Shown one piece after another: positions 8,806-17,837 of a DNA stretch of 64,000 nucleotides. Position 1 is the stretch's first letter, and each line of letters starts with the position of its first letter. A program made the position numbers and the translations under genes. Source of the DNA: Lebetimonas natsushimae (lineage in GTDB: Bacteria > Campylobacterota > Campylobacteria > Campylobacterales > Nautiliaceae); NCBI RefSeq assembly GCF_002335445.1, contig NZ_BDME01000002.1, positions 310,001 through 374,000 of the forward strand. The letters run 5' to 3'. Below the pieces are notes generated by a model. That model saw nothing but the letters and a program-made list of their open reading frames with translations, was not told the origin of the DNA and did no database searches.

Positions 8806-9022
8806 TTTTTTTGTTGTTTTGTTTTTAAACGCAAATTCTTTTTCATACTGTATGATGTGTCATAACGGAAAAAAAGAAATAAATTTAAACAGTTTGACAA
8901 AAAAGGAAATAAAAGAAAAATTATTTTATTTTAAACATCAAAATAAAGGGTTAATGTCTTCAATTGCAAAAAAATTGACAAAAAAAGATATAAAAAGTAT
9001 TTTAAAATATTATGGAAAATGA
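8789..9022 (+). CDS. Small monohaem cytochrome c (c553-like)
   Basis: A 77-residue secreted protein with an N-terminal hydrophobic signal sequence ending near SFSYC, one haem-binding motif C-M-M-C-H (residues 21-25), and a downstream Met (GLMSSIAKKLTKKDI) that could be the distal haem ligand, as in class I c553 cytochromes. The GTG start overlaps the previous gene and lacks a strong ribosome-binding site, so the exact start is uncertain. It is a tandem paralogue of the next gene but is more basic and more diverged. Likely a periplasmic electron carrier; its partner is unknown. Confidence 0.75.
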   Translation: MRLLINFFVVLFLNANSFSYCMMCHNGKKEINLNSLTKKEIKEKLFYFKHQNKGLMSSIAKKLTKKDIKSILKYYGK

Positions 9023-9028
9023 TATAAT
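9020..9028 (+). promoter_or_regulatory. Extended -10 promoter for the second small cytochrome
   Basis: The sequence TGATATAAT is a perfect extended -10 element. It overlaps the stop region of the previous cytochrome gene and lies 20 bases before the ATG at 9049, which has its own AAGGAG. The second cytochrome can therefore be transcribed independently of the ccdA operon, and probably at a higher level. Confidence 0.6.
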
Positions 9029-9048
9029 ATTATAAAAAAGGAGAAAAT

Positions 9049-9285
9049 ATGAAAAAATTATTAATAATTGCTGGAATTGCAGGATTTTTATTTGCAGGTG
9101 ATAACTGTGCAATGTGTCATAACGGAGGTATGGCTAAAAAACTTGATAATTTCACTCCTGCTCAAATTGAAGCTGCTATGAAAGAATTTAAAGCAGGAAA
9201 AGGTAATTCTATGATGGTTAATGTTGCAAAAGGCTTAAGTGACGCAGACATTAAAAGAGTTGCAAAAGAATTTGGTAAAAAATAA
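9049..9285 (+). CDS. Small monohaem cytochrome c553-type electron carrier
   Basis: A 78-residue periplasmic cytochrome. It has a cleavable signal sequence (residues 1-16, ending LFAG), haem motif C-A-M-C-H (residues 20-24), and a distal Met in NSMMVNVAKGLSDADIK, the usual c553 ending. The mature protein would be only about 60 residues. It matches the previous gene along its length, so the pair arose by tandem duplication. It has its own extended -10 promoter and a strong ribosome-binding site, and is followed by a hairpin terminator. It may shuttle electrons among periplasmic reductases; the specific partner cannot be read from sequence. Confidence 0.85.
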   Translation: MKKLLIIAGIAGFLFAGDNCAMCHNGGMAKKLDNFTPAQIEAAMKEFKAGKGNSMMVNVAKGLSDADIKRVAKEFGKK

Positions 9286-9296
9286 AACATTATAAA

Positions 9297-9329
9297 ATCC
9301 CAAAACAAATTATTTTTTTGTTTTGGGAT
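9297..9329. terminator. Perfect 13-bp hairpin between convergent genes
   Basis: ATCCCAAAACAAA (9297-9309) is exactly complementary to TTTGTTTTGGGAT (9317-9329), with a 7-base loop. It lies just past the small cytochrome gene and faces the convergent haoA transcript. The A/T-rich stem carries its own U-run on both strands, so it could act as a bidirectional terminator or an RNA 3' end stabiliser. Confidence 0.65.
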
Positions 9330-9385
9330 AAGTAAATAAAAATTTTAATTTACCAATTAGTGACAGACACCTATTACTATCTTTT

Positions 9386-9419
9386 GAATAAAAGCCCAAA
9401 AAGGGCAAGAATATTATTC
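9386..9419 (-). terminator. Probable terminator of the nap-hao transcript
   Basis: On the minus strand a GCCC/GGGC stem with a TTTTT loop (9394-9406) is followed by TTTTATTC, and flanked by a further pairing arm (GAATAA at 9386-9391 with TTATTC at 9414-9419, which overlaps the haoA stop). The GC stem is only 4 bp, so this is a modest prediction. Confidence 0.4.
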
Positions 9420-10937
9420 GTGAGTAACAACTGGCATTGGAGGTTCGTTTTCAAGAACTTTTTTAGCATTATGATATTTATTGTACATTTTCATTCTGTA
9501 ATTATAAATATCTTTCATTTCTCTGATATCTTGCATTACTTGGAAAACACCATGCCAGTGAGCGTAATCTGGGCTACCCATTGCAGCACCTTGTCTCATT
9601 CTTCTACCTTCATGATGCCATAGGTAGTAATATAATTTGAAGAATGGATCACTCCATACATCAGATTTGATAAGTCCTTTTGCTTTAAGGTCTTTTAACA
9701 TTTTGTTTGCTGCATTGAAATAATTATTGTAATTTTTAACTTGTGCATCTACTCTTTGGAAGTAGTTGTTTACAAATGTTGCTTCGTGACATGCTGCACA
9801 AACTTGTTTCATTTGAGCTCTACCTGCTTCGGCTCCTGCTGGGTTACCAGCTTTTGCGTTTCCTCTTAAAATAGTTTTACCAGCTTCAACTTTTCCTGCA
9901 CCTTTCCAGAATGCCCAACCGGCTGTTTCAGCCCCACCTGTTCTTAGCATACTTTTTGGTGCCCATAGATTCCATTTAAGTCTTAATGATACGTTGTGAG
10001 TTGCTTTAACACCGTTAATTGCACCCATATGACAAGTAAAACATGTACCTGCTCTAACTTTGCCTGTTTCGAAATTGTAATCTTCTTCATTTGTATCGAA
10101 AATATGTCCGTGAACACTTGATTCAAATACTTCTTTATCAGGATGGTCTGGTCCCAAGTGACAGTTTGTACATGCTGCAGGGTGTCTTGCTTCTGCTGCT
10201 GAGAATTTATGTCTGCTGTGACATGCTAAACAGTTTCCAACACCACCGTCTGGATAAAGCGCAGCTATACCGTCACTTGGCCAAGTTGCAGCATCAGGTC
10301 TACCTTGAGCGTCAAGTTTTACTGTAGTACCGTGACATTGGATACAAATATTTGCAACACCTAAGTCTGCTTGTCTTGGATTTTTTTCATTAGAAGTAAA
10401 TACAGCACCGTCTGTTCTGATACCTGCTGCCATTTTTTTAGCACTGTATCCGTTTAATGAAGGATGTTTTCCTTTCATGTTTTCATAATTGTATGCCAAT
10501 TTACTCATTAAGAAACCATGTTTGCTCATGTTAGATGCTAACCATTGAGCTGCACCTCTTGCGTGTCCAGAATTTAGATATTCAGTAACTTCTTTTGCGT
10601 GACATTTTGCACAAGTTACAGATGATACTGCAATTTGAACAGTCCAATTGTTCCCTTGCATTGGGTGAGCTTTGAATGCTGTTGGATAATTTTTTGGAAC
10701 CACGTGACATTGCACACATCCAACTCCGGCTTTTGCGTGTTTTGAATGTTGCCAATCAGCTACAATTCCAGGATCTTGAGCTTTGTGACACATTAAACAC
10801 TGTTCATTTGTTACCGCTGGATTAGGTTTGAAATTTTTAAGTTTTACATAATTTGGATTTGAATCCAAACTATTAGCCGCAAATGCCGCACTAGTTAATG
10901 CTGCAATGCTAACTCCCGCACTTAGTATTTTTTTCAT
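9414..10937 (-). CDS. haoA: HaoA/epsilon-Hao, octahaem hydroxylamine-oxidoreductase-family cytochrome c
   Basis: A 507-residue periplasmic multihaem protein with a Sec signal (residues 1-21, ending AAFAA). Eight CxxCH motifs are present in order: CLMCH (first Cys at residue 47), CVQCH (74), CAKCH, CIQCH, CLACH, CTNCH, CFTCH and CAACH. The C-terminal helical region contains YLWHHEGRRMRQGAAMG and DYAHWHG, typical of the HAO family. Known Campylobacterota homologues lack the Tyr cross-link to the active haem and act reductively on nitrite or hydroxylamine; I could not place that Tyr position confidently here. In Nautilia profundicola this enzyme is proposed to act in nitrate ammonification through hydroxylamine. 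It lies 78 bases downstream of napD with its own promoter and repeat operator. HaoC (20149-20718) is its probable quinol-side partner. Confidence 0.92.
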   Translation of the reverse strand: MKKILSAGVSIAALTSAAFAANSLDSNPNYVKLKNFKPNPAVTNEQCLMCHKAQDPGIVADWQHSKHAKAGVGCVQCHVVPKNYPTAFKAHPMQGNNWTVQIAVSSVTCAKCHAKEVTEYLNSGHARGAAQWLASNMSKHGFLMSKLAYNYENMKGKHPSLNGYSAKKMAAGIRTDGAVFTSNEKNPRQADLGVANICIQCHGTTVKLDAQGRPDAATWPSDGIAALYPDGGVGNCLACHSRHKFSAAEARHPAACTNCHLGPDHPDKEVFESSVHGHIFDTNEEDYNFETGKVRAGTCFTCHMGAINGVKATHNVSLRLKWNLWAPKSMLRTGGAETAGWAFWKGAGKVEAGKTILRGNAKAGNPAGAEAGRAQMKQVCAACHEATFVNNYFQRVDAQVKNYNNYFNAANKMLKDLKAKGLIKSDVWSDPFFKLYYYLWHHEGRRMRQGAAMGSPDYAHWHGVFQVMQDIREMKDIYNYRMKMYNKYHNAKKVLENEPPMPVVTHE

Positions 10938-10962
10938 GTTATCTCCTTTGAGTTTTTTACTC

Positions 10963-11000
10963 TTTATAATTGTAAGAAATTAAAGTGTCTAAAAAGTGCC
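10963..11000 (-). promoter_or_regulatory. haoA promoter with 11-bp-period direct-repeat operator
   Basis: Reading the minus strand, GCACTTT (10999-10993) and ACACTTT (10988-10982) are spaced exactly 11 bp apart. Seven bases after the second unit comes TACAAT (10974-10969), overlapped by TATAAA (10968-10963). The haoA ATG is at 10937 behind AAAGGAG. No good -35 hexamer is present; the repeat occupies that position. The layout resembles PhoB/OmpR-family boxes and is repeated at 17838-17866 and 20098-20128. Confidence 0.65.
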
Positions 11001-11015
11001 AATATTAATACTTTA

Positions 11016-11360
11016 TTAATATTTCTTTTTAAGTGAGCCTTTATAGTCTATTTCTTCTGCTTTTTTTTCAGTATTTAGTTCCTCTACTGTTTTATTTAAA
11101 TCAATTCCTTCTCTTAATTTATCAAGTTCCTCTTCGTTGTAGCTCATATGCATATTAGCGCTTATAATATACGGCATATCTTCAATTGCTGTAACTTTTT
11201 TAATTTCTTCTTCTACACTCTCTCCTTCAATTGTGACTATGATAATTCCTTTTTCTTTCTCACCAAAATGAACATCGCACAAATCACTTTCCAATAAATT
11301 CATGTATACTGCATCATAATGTTCAGGTTTAGTTTTTACTATTACGCTTGAAATATTCAT
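11016..11360 (-). CDS. napD: NapD, chaperone for NapA maturation
   Basis: A 114-residue protein. The first ~80 residues fit the small ferredoxin-like NapD fold (MNISSVIVKTKPEHYDAVYM, then GIIIVTIEGESVEEEIKK and the IISANMHMSYN ending). NapD binds the twin-arginine signal of NapA in the cytoplasm and holds back export until the Mo cofactor is inserted. A charged tail of about 35 residues follows the core. The start overlaps napL by 4 bases. It is the last gene of napAGHBFLD, the gene order described for nap clusters of Wolinella and Campylobacter. Confidence 0.9.
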   Translation of the reverse strand: MNISSVIVKTKPEHYDAVYMNLLESDLCDVHFGEKEKGIIIVTIEGESVEEEIKKVTAIEDMPYIISANMHMSYNEEELDKLREGIDLNKTVEELNTEKKAEEIDYKGSLKKKY

Positions 11361-12301
11361 TTATTCTCCTTTAAATTCCAAATTATTACTTCTGCCGGTG
11401 AAAAACTTATAATTTCTTGATTACTTATAAATTTTAACCCATTTAAAGCCATTGTATGACCTTTTAGTAATTTTATTAATTTATTATTCATATCAAATAC
11501 TGCTATATCATTTTTTTCGTCGTATTGAATTGCAAAAAGTTTCAAATCAGGAGATATTCCTGCTGCATAAGGTAAAAATTTAACTTCATTTTTAATGGAA
11601 AATGAATCAAATTTTAAATTATAAATACTTACTTTCCTGTCTTCACTTGCATTTAAAATTAAATATTTTTTAAAATCCAGACTTAAAGTTTTTCCTTTAT
11701 TAAATCCTTGAATAGTTTTTATTTTGTTTCCTGATTTAATTTCGATAATATTTATTTTACCGCTTTCATCTCCGAAAGCTGCCAGGGTTTTATTGTTATT
11801 TAATTCAAAAGTTGAAAAAACATAATTTCCTATTTGTTTATGATAAATTTCTTTTTTTGATTTTAAATCGAATAAAACTGCTTCATCTGCAAGAGTTGCA
11901 ATTAATATTTTATCATTAGTGATATAATTGGCTTTTATTAAATTCTCATTTGTTTTATAAATTATTTTTAATTTTTTTGATGTTAAATTATACAAATAAA
12001 TGATTTTTACATTATTTTCCCCCTGTCCCAAAATTAATAAATTTTTATTATCAGGTGAAATATCCAGAGAAAAAATTGGCATTGGGGTTAGTTCGTCCAT
12101 AAAATCATGTATTTTAGGAAGAGTAATTTTATCAATATCTTTTAATGTGTGAAAATTTTTGATAATAATATCTCCATTTTCAAGTCCGGCAATTAAAAAA
12201 TTTTGATTAAAAGTAAGTTTTGAAATATAACTTGGATAGATAATTTTTTGATAAGCAAGTAAATTTATTATTAATACAAACAATATTATTAATTTTTTCA
12301 T
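11357..12301 (-). CDS. napL: NapL, WD40-like beta-propeller protein of the nap cluster
   Basis: A 314-residue protein with an N-terminal hydrophobic signal (residues 1-17, ending LLAYQ) followed by repeated beta-strand blades such as LISPDNKNLLILG-like, EDRKVSIYNLKFD and LLKGHTMALNGLKFIS. These point to a periplasmic propeller. NapL occurs only in nap clusters of this phylum and its biochemical role is unsettled; deletion in Wolinella had limited effect, as far as I recall. It lies between napF and napD and overlaps napD. Identification combines the beta-propeller pattern and the conserved slot. Confidence 0.82.
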   Translation of the reverse strand: MKKLIILFVLIINLLAYQKIIYPSYISKLTFNQNFLIAGLENGDIIIKNFHTLKDIDKITLPKIHDFMDELTPMPIFSLDISPDNKNLLILGQGENNVKIIYLYNLTSKKLKIIYKTNENLIKANYITNDKILIATLADEAVLFDLKSKKEIYHKQIGNYVFSTFELNNNKTLAAFGDESGKINIIEIKSGNKIKTIQGFNKGKTLSLDFKKYLILNASEDRKVSIYNLKFDSFSIKNEVKFLPYAAGISPDLKLFAIQYDEKNDIAVFDMNNKLIKLLKGHTMALNGLKFISNQEIISFSPAEVIIWNLKENK

Positions 12302-12335
12302 TTTTTTCCTTTAAATAAATTTTTTGGAAAATATT

Positions 12336-12806
12336 TTACTTAATTATAATTTCTATTGAATCATTTGGGCAAACACTTATGCAAAATCCGCATGCTGTAC
12401 ATTTTTCCAGGTCTATTATTGGATTAAACATTCCTTTAAAATTAACAGCATTTTCCTCACAAATATCTTGACAAGAATAACATATTGTATTATTCCAGGC
12501 AAGACATTTTTTATAATTTATTAAAAATTCTGCATTTAATTTATCTTTTTTATTTTCTAATTTTAAAACTTTGTCACACACTTTTGCACATTCGTCGCAA
12601 AAAGTACATCCACTAATTTCAAAATTAAGTGTAGGTATATTGTCTATTATTTGAATTATTTTTTCAGGACATGCTGTGATACATGCTTTGTCATTGCATT
12701 CCAGGCAGTTTATAAAATCTTCTTTTTTTTTATAATAGGGAGGATAAATAAACGATTTAGGAGAAGAAATTCTCCTAAAAAAATTTCTTTTTGATTTATC
12801 TGTCAT
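12336..12806 (-). CDS. napF: NapF, cytoplasmic polyferredoxin of the Nap system
   Basis: A 156-residue protein without a signal peptide and with four cysteine clusters: CLECNDKACITACPE, CTFCDECAKVCDK, an irregular cluster with C-x7-C-x2-C-x3-C (CLAWNNTICYSCQDIC), and CTACGFCISVCPN. This matches NapF, a cytoplasmic iron-sulfur protein implicated in NapA maturation. The N-terminus is basic with a double-Arg segment (RNFFRRISSPKS), as is common in NapF. It overlaps napB by 4 bases. A 34-base gap separates it from napL. Confidence 0.9.
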   Translation of the reverse strand: MTDKSKRNFFRRISSPKSFIYPPYYKKKEDFINCLECNDKACITACPEKIIQIIDNIPTLNFEISGCTFCDECAKVCDKVLKLENKKDKLNAEFLINYKKCLAWNNTICYSCQDICEENAVNFKGMFNPIIDLEKCTACGFCISVCPNDSIEIIIK

Positions 12807-13288
12807 TTTCCTCTTAAACTTTCGAATTTGTTTTCAATAACCGGATTTACTTTTGCTTGAGGAGCATGGCATAATGTACAGTTGAATCTGCTTCCCGCTA
12901 CTCTTTGTATATGTTTTCCGCCTTCAAAATTATCAACAAAGTGATCTTTTGGCATAGGTGTCACGCCCATTGCTTTTGCACTTGCCGGCATATGGCAGTT
13001 TAGACACATATTGCTTTTTATTGTAATAGGTACCATTCCTTCAACACTATGAGGGATCATAGGAGGTGCTGTTACAAATGATTTTTTAAAAGGTTTAACT
13101 TGCCCCGGTACCGGTGCTTGGTTAGTATATTTCACAACCGGTAAATTTTCGCTTCCAGCATTTACATTGCTTTTTCTAACTCCGGTTACTTCTACTGTTT
13201 TAGAAACAGAATTATTTGTTGTAGTAGCTTGATTACAACCTGTAAAAATTGCAGCTACCGCTAATGTACTAATTATTAGCTTTTTCAT
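12803..13288 (-). CDS. napB: NapB, dihaem electron-transfer subunit of periplasmic nitrate reductase
   Basis: A 161-residue periplasmic cytochrome with two haem motifs, CLNCHMP and CTLCHAP, spaced as in NapB. NapB passes electrons from the NapGH quinol dehydrogenase to NapA. The N-terminus is a signal peptide that ends in IFTGC with Cys at residue 18, resembling a lipobox, whereas NapB is usually described as a soluble periplasmic subunit. A Thr/Asn/Ser-rich linker follows. If lipidated, this NapB would be membrane-tethered. The gene overlaps napH by 20 bases and napF by 4. Confidence 0.92.
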   Translation of the reverse strand: MKKLIISTLAVAAIFTGCNQATTTNNSVSKTVEVTGVRKSNVNAGSENLPVVKYTNQAPVPGQVKPFKKSFVTAPPMIPHSVEGMVPITIKSNMCLNCHMPASAKAMGVTPMPKDHFVDNFEGGKHIQRVAGSRFNCTLCHAPQAKVNPVIENKFESLRGK

Positions 13289-14108
13289 TTTTTTCTCCTT
13301 TTATATAATTTCTGATAGAAAAATTTAAAGCATTGTCATTACATACTTCAATACATCTTCCGCAATTTGTGCATTCGATTCCTGAAATGAAATCACTTTT
13401 TTTATTTATAATTTGAGTTAAAACTTGCGGTTCCGGACAAATCATTAAACAATTACCACAATTTGTACAATTATCTTTATTGTGTTTTACTCTGATTAAG
13501 TTTTTAGCCCCGATTATAGAATAGGTTGCTCCTAATGGACAAACATGCCCGCACCATCCGTTTTTTAAAACAAACGTATCAAATAAAAATATTGCAAGCA
13601 GCCATACCCATCCAAATCCGAGTCCAAATGCAATACCTCTTGTAAAAATCCCGATAGGGCTTATAAATTCAAATGCAGCTGCACCTGTTAAAGCAGAAAT
13701 AATAAGTAAAATTCCTGCAAACCAATATCTAAATTGCTTAATTTTCATAGCACTGATTAAATTGTCTTTTTCATGATGAGTTTTTCTTCTAAGCCATGCA
13801 GCCAAATCAGTAATCATATTTACAGGGCAAACCCAGCTACAAAATGCTCTTCCTCCAATTAGTCCATAAAATAAAACAATAATTATAAATCCTACTAACA
13901 TATCTGTACTGATAACTGCACCTGCAAACAGCATCTGTAAAAATGCAAATGGGTCAGTCAAAGGAATCTTATCAAAAATTTTAGATAAGCTTAAATTTCC
14001 AACGAGTATTTTCCAACCGTAAGCATTTGCACCAAAATACAAAAATAAAATGGTAAGCTGGGATATACGTCTTAAAATTAAATATTTATTTTTAATTATT
14101 GATCCCAT
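13269..14108 (-). CDS. napH: NapH, membrane quinol dehydrogenase subunit with polyferredoxin tail
   Basis: A 279-residue protein with four transmembrane helices. It has the two CxxxCP motifs of NapH/NosR-type proteins (FCSWVCPVNM and GWCGHVCPLGA) and two [4Fe-4S] clusters near the C-terminus (CTNCGNCLMICPE and CTNCGRCIEVCND). NapH with NapG oxidises menaquinol and replaces NapC, which is absent from the cluster. The C-terminal clusters face the cytoplasm in the accepted model. It overlaps napG by 13 bases and napB by 20. Confidence 0.93.
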   Translation of the reverse strand: MGSIIKNKYLILRRISQLTILFLYFGANAYGWKILVGNLSLSKIFDKIPLTDPFAFLQMLFAGAVISTDMLVGFIIIVLFYGLIGGRAFCSWVCPVNMITDLAAWLRRKTHHEKDNLISAMKIKQFRYWFAGILLIISALTGAAAFEFISPIGIFTRGIAFGLGFGWVWLLAIFLFDTFVLKNGWCGHVCPLGATYSIIGAKNLIRVKHNKDNCTNCGNCLMICPEPQVLTQIINKKSDFISGIECTNCGRCIEVCNDNALNFSIRNYIKGEKNEKANN

Positions 14109-14911
14109 TGTACGCCTTGATTAAGATTTTGAACAGGATTTAATTTGCTTCTACCTGTTTTAGTTGTTGTTTTAGTAGAAGCGTTTTTAACTCTTTGTTG
14201 ATCTTTAATATCCCAGCCTTTAACATATCTATCACCAGCTTTTCCAAGGAATACTTCCCTTGGGAAGATTTTAATGGCTGCTTTTTCAGTTACACATGCC
14301 ATTTCACACATTCCGCAACCTGTGCAGTATTCTTCATGAACCACAGGAATTCTATAAGCATGTTTTCCTGTTCTTTTATTTTGCTTCCATTCAATTGTTA
14401 TAGCTTTATCAATTTCCGGACATGCTCTGTAACACGCGGTACATTGAAGACCCCAAAAAGCTATACAGCTACTAGGGTCTATTACCGCAACACCCATTTT
14501 GGCCGAGTCTATTGTTACTTCACCTTTGTCATTTTTGCATTTTTCTGGTGTTAATGCACCGGTTGGACATGCATACATACAAGGAATGTCATCACACATA
14601 AAACAAGGCCCCGTTCTTGCTATGAAAAAAGGTGTTCCGATTGGAGCATTATCTCCAGGTGCCGCCAGTTTTAATGTATCAATTTCTTTTCCATCAACAA
14701 TCACTTTATTTTCTCTGTTTTTACATGCTTCAACGCATTGACCGCATCTTATGCATGTTTTTATAAACTCTTTTTCATCTAATGCCCCAGGAGGCCTTAG
14801 AGTTAATTGTTTTGCTTTGTTTTCTTCCACAAATGCTCCGACAACAGTACCGGCGACAGCAGACGCAGCTGCTGCCTGGGCCATTTGAGTTAAAAAATGT
14901 CTTCTATCCAA
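14096..14911 (-). CDS. napG: NapG, periplasmic ferredoxin-like subunit of NapGH
   Basis: A 271-residue iron-sulfur protein with a twin-arginine-type N-terminus (MDRRHFLTQMAQ, then an Ala-rich hydrophobic stretch), so it is probably exported folded. Four cluster motifs are visible: CIRCGQCVEACKN, CFMCDDIPCMYACPTG, CTACYRACPE and CTGCGMCEMACV. It transfers electrons from NapH to NapB. The C-terminal tail is Thr/Lys-rich and appears disordered. It lies 12 bases downstream of napA. Confidence 0.93.
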   Translation of the reverse strand: MDRRHFLTQMAQAAAASAVAGTVVGAFVEENKAKQLTLRPPGALDEKEFIKTCIRCGQCVEACKNRENKVIVDGKEIDTLKLAAPGDNAPIGTPFFIARTGPCFMCDDIPCMYACPTGALTPEKCKNDKGEVTIDSAKMGVAVIDPSSCIAFWGLQCTACYRACPEIDKAITIEWKQNKRTGKHAYRIPVVHEEYCTGCGMCEMACVTEKAAIKIFPREVFLGKAGDRYVKGWDIKDQQRVKNASTKTTTKTGRSKLNPVQNLNQGVQWDQ

Positions 14912-14923
14912 TATATATTACCT

Positions 14924-17749
14924 TTACGCTTTATAAATTTTGACTGCCGCTTTTTTATAGTCAGTCTCTTTACTCATTGGACATGTTGCATCAAGAGTCA
15001 CTTTATTAATTAATACTTTTTCATCAAACCATGGTACGAATACTAATCCTCTTGGTGGTTTGTTTCTACCTCTTGTTTCAACTCTTGCTTTAACTTTACC
15101 ACGTCTGCTTTCAATTACTACTAAATCAAATCTGTTAAGTCCAAGAGCTTTAGCGTCTTTTGGATTCATATAACATAGAGCTTCTGGCATTGCTCTGTAA
15201 AGTTCAGGTACTCTCATAGTCATTGTACCACTGTGCCAATGTTCAAGAACCCTACCAGTACATAGCCAGAAGTTGTATCCGTCTTTATCATATTTAGGAT
15301 CTTCTGGGTGAACCATAAATGGTCTGAAGAATATTTTTGCTTTATTTGCCAAATGAACTTTACCCATTGATTTAATAGGATGAGCTAAGTTACCTCTTTT
15401 AATTGTTTTTAAAAGCGGTCCGTAGAATGCAAATTTTTCACCAGGTTTTGCAAATTTTCTTGCATATGGATCATATTCAGTGTTAAATCTCCATTTAGTT
15501 TCTTTTCCGTTAACTACTGGCCATCTAAGTCCTCTTACTTTATGATAAGTATCAAAGTCTGCTAAGTCGTGACCGTGACCAACACCGAATTTTCTATATT
15601 CTTCCCATAATGCTTTTTGGATAAAGAATCCGTAACCTTTAAATGGTTTACCGTCACTTCCTATAATTTCTCTGCCGTCTCCAGCTGCTTCAGTGTTTGG
15701 ATGAAGTTTTCCTGTTTGAGGATTTTTAGCAATTGGATCTGGCCATGGGAAATTTTTGCGATATTCTGGTCTGTTGAATAATACATCAAATAATGTGTCA
15801 TCAGGTGAATATCCCATTTTTTTTGCTTCTTCTAATACATTTGGAAGTTTTTGTTTTGGCCATTCTTTCCATACTTCTTTTAGTTTAAATCTTTTTGAAA
15901 ATTCTACTATTGTCCAGATATCAGTCATTGCTTCACCTGGGGCTACAACTTGTTGTCTCCAATGTTGGGTTCTTCTTTCCGCATTACCATAAGCACCCCA
16001 TTTTTCATAAATCATAGCTACTGGTAAAATTAAGTCTGCTACTCTTGCACTAATTCCTGGATAACATTCATTTACAACGATAAAGTTATCCATTTTTCTT
16101 GCAGCTTTTAGCCAGTGGTTAGCGTTAGCTGTATTTTGCCAAGGGTTATTTACATGAACCCAAGCCCATTTAATTTTACCTTGTTCCAAATCTCTCATAA
16201 TTTTTACAAAATGGCTTCCAACTTTTGGATTAAGAGTTCCATGTGGAATTTTCCAAAGTTTTTCAGTAATTTTTCTATGTTTTGGATTGGCTACAAGCAT
16301 ATCTGCTGGAAGTCTGTGTGCAAATGTACCAACTTCCCTTGCTGTACCACAAGCACTTGGTTGTCCTGTTAGTGAAAATGCTCCGCTTCCTGGTACTGAT
16401 TGTTTTCCAAGAAGTAAATGTACCATATAAACTATTTCGTTAATCCAGCTACCTCTTACATGTTGGTTGAATCCCATTGTCCAGAAAGATACTACTTTTC
16501 TGTTTGGATCGCAGTATAAATCAGCTAATTTTTTAAGTTTTGCTTTAAAGCTTTCAATACTTTCATCTGGGTCACCTTTTGCAACACTTGCCACATAATC
16601 AAGTGTATAAGGCTCAACCGCTTTTTTGAAATCTTCAAAACTGATTTCCCAGTGGAAGAACGGTGCATGACCTTTTCTATGGGTCATTTCCATTGTGTCA
16701 CCGGCTTTCCATTTACCGATTGCACTTAATGCTTTTGCTTCTTCATCAGTTACTACTTTTGCGGCCTGTTTTTTAATTGTTTGCATTTCTTTTTCAGAAT
16801 ATCCAAGTTTTTTAGCAACACTTGGTTCCCTCATACCGTAACCGGTATCTACTGTACCTGTTGCAAAAATTGTATGTTTTTTAACAAAATCCCAGTTTAC
16901 CGCATTTCTTTTTAAAATTTCTCTACCAATATAGTTCATAATAGCAAGGTCTGTATTTGGTCTAAAGATTATTTCCATATCAGCTAAGTTTGAACATCTA
17001 TTTCTGTAAGTTGAAAGGTTAACAACTACATATTTATCAGGATTGTTTAGTTTTGCATCAGATACCCTTGACCAAAGAATTGGGTGCATTTCCGCCATAT
17101 TGGCACCCCATGTTATAACAGTGTCAGTAAGTTCTATATCGTCATAACAACCTGCCGGCTCGTCAATACCGAATGTTTGATAAAATCCAACAACGGCACT
17201 TGCCATACAGTGTCTTGCATTTGGGTCGATATTATTACTTCTCCAACCAGCTTTAATAAGTTTTACTGCTGCATAACCTTCTTGAATTGTATATTGACCT
17301 GAACCGAATATTGCTACACCAGTTGGTCCTAATTCATTATAATATTTTTTAAATTGTTTCTCCATTTCATCAAAAGCTCTTTTCCAGCTTACCGGTCTAA
17401 ATGGTGCATTTTTATCAAATTCACCATTTTCATTAAGTCTTAAAAGAGGTTGTGTTAATCTGTCAGCTCCGTACATAATTTTTGCATTAAAATAACCTTT
17501 AATACAGTTAATTCCTCTGTTTACAGGAGCTTCAGGATCCCCTTTTACCGCTACGATTTTTCCGTTTTTTGTAGCAACCATAATACCGCATCCAGTACCA
17601 CAGAAACGGCAAACAGCTTTATCCCATTGCCATCCAGCTTCACCAGCTTCTGCTGCCGCTTTAGCTTCTTCTGGAACAGTTATTCCAGCTGCGCTTGCTG
17701 CTGCTACGGCTGCAGTTGTTTTTAAAAAATCTCTTCTTGTCATTGACAT
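14924..17749 (-). CDS. napA: NapA, catalytic subunit of periplasmic nitrate reductase
   Basis: A 941-residue molybdoenzyme. The start at 17749 is chosen because AAGGAGT lies just upstream and because it places the Tat signal ([13 protein letters not shown]) at the very N-terminus; a further upstream in-frame start at 17776 is less likely. The [4Fe-4S] motif [17 protein letters not shown] is followed by GINCIKGYF. The Mo-ligand Cys lies in [12 protein letters not shown]. The bis-MGD-binding domains and the C-terminal molybdopterin domain ([16 protein letters not shown]) are recognisable. NapA reduces nitrate to nitrite in the periplasm. It heads napAGHBFLD, and it and the nearby regulator gene are divergently transcribed. 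Confidence 0.96.
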   Translation of the reverse strand: MSMTRRDFLKTTAAVAAASAAGITVPEEAKAAAEAGEAGWQWDKAVCRFCGTGCGIMVATKNGKIVAVKGDPEAPVNRGINCIKGYFNAKIMYGADRLTQPLLRLNENGEFDKNAPFRPVSWKRAFDEMEKQFKKYYNELGPTGVAIFGSGQYTIQEGYAAVKLIKAGWRSNNIDPNARHCMASAVVGFYQTFGIDEPAGCYDDIELTDTVITWGANMAEMHPILWSRVSDAKLNNPDKYVVVNLSTYRNRCSNLADMEIIFRPNTDLAIMNYIGREILKRNAVNWDFVKKHTIFATGTVDTGYGMREPSVAKKLGYSEKEMQTIKKQAAKVVTDEEAKALSAIGKWKAGDTMEMTHRKGHAPFFHWEISFEDFKKAVEPYTLDYVASVAKGDPDESIESFKAKLKKLADLYCDPNRKVVSFWTMGFNQHVRGSWINEIVYMVHLLLGKQSVPGSGAFSLTGQPSACGTAREVGTFAHRLPADMLVANPKHRKITEKLWKIPHGTLNPKVGSHFVKIMRDLEQGKIKWAWVHVNNPWQNTANANHWLKAARKMDNFIVVNECYPGISARVADLILPVAMIYEKWGAYGNAERRTQHWRQQVVAPGEAMTDIWTIVEFSKRFKLKEVWKEWPKQKLPNVLEEAKKMGYSPDDTLFDVLFNRPEYRKNFPWPDPIAKNPQTGKLHPNTEAAGDGREIIGSDGKPFKGYGFFIQKALWEEYRKFGVGHGHDLADFDTYHKVRGLRWPVVNGKETKWRFNTEYDPYARKFAKPGEKFAFYGPLLKTIKRGNLAHPIKSMGKVHLANKAKIFFRPFMVHPEDPKYDKDGYNFWLCTGRVLEHWHSGTMTMRVPELYRAMPEALCYMNPKDAKALGLNRFDLVVIESRRGKVKARVETRGRNKPPRGLVFVPWFDEKVLINKVTLDATCPMSKETDYKKAAVKIYKA

Positions 17750-17777
17750 AAGCACTCCTTTTTTGCTTTTTAACACT

Positions 17778-17811
17778 ATTATGATACTACTTTAAAATAA
17801 AAATGTGGCAA
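17778..17811 (-). promoter_or_regulatory. Candidate napA promoter
   Basis: On the minus strand TTGCCA (17811-17806) and TATCAT (17786-17781), overlapped by CATAAT (17783-17778), lie upstream of the napA ATG at 17749. The spacer is 19 bases, longer than ideal, which suggests activator dependence. The direct repeat at 17838-17855 would lie around -70 relative to this start. Confidence 0.4.
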
Positions 17812-17837
17812 TTTTTAAACAAAAATTAATATTTTAA

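Noticed and set aside
9360-9623. Plus-strand open frame opposite haoA
   Set aside because: It is antisense to a haem-motif-rich gene and its translation shows no plausible protein features.
10982-11000. GGCAC in the haoA upstream region as a sigma-54 -24 element
   Set aside because: No GC at the required ten-base distance from GG; the segment fits the 11-bp direct repeat instead.
14195-14741. Plus-strand open frames opposite napG
   Set aside because: Both are shadows of a strongly conserved ferredoxin gene; no ribosome-binding site.
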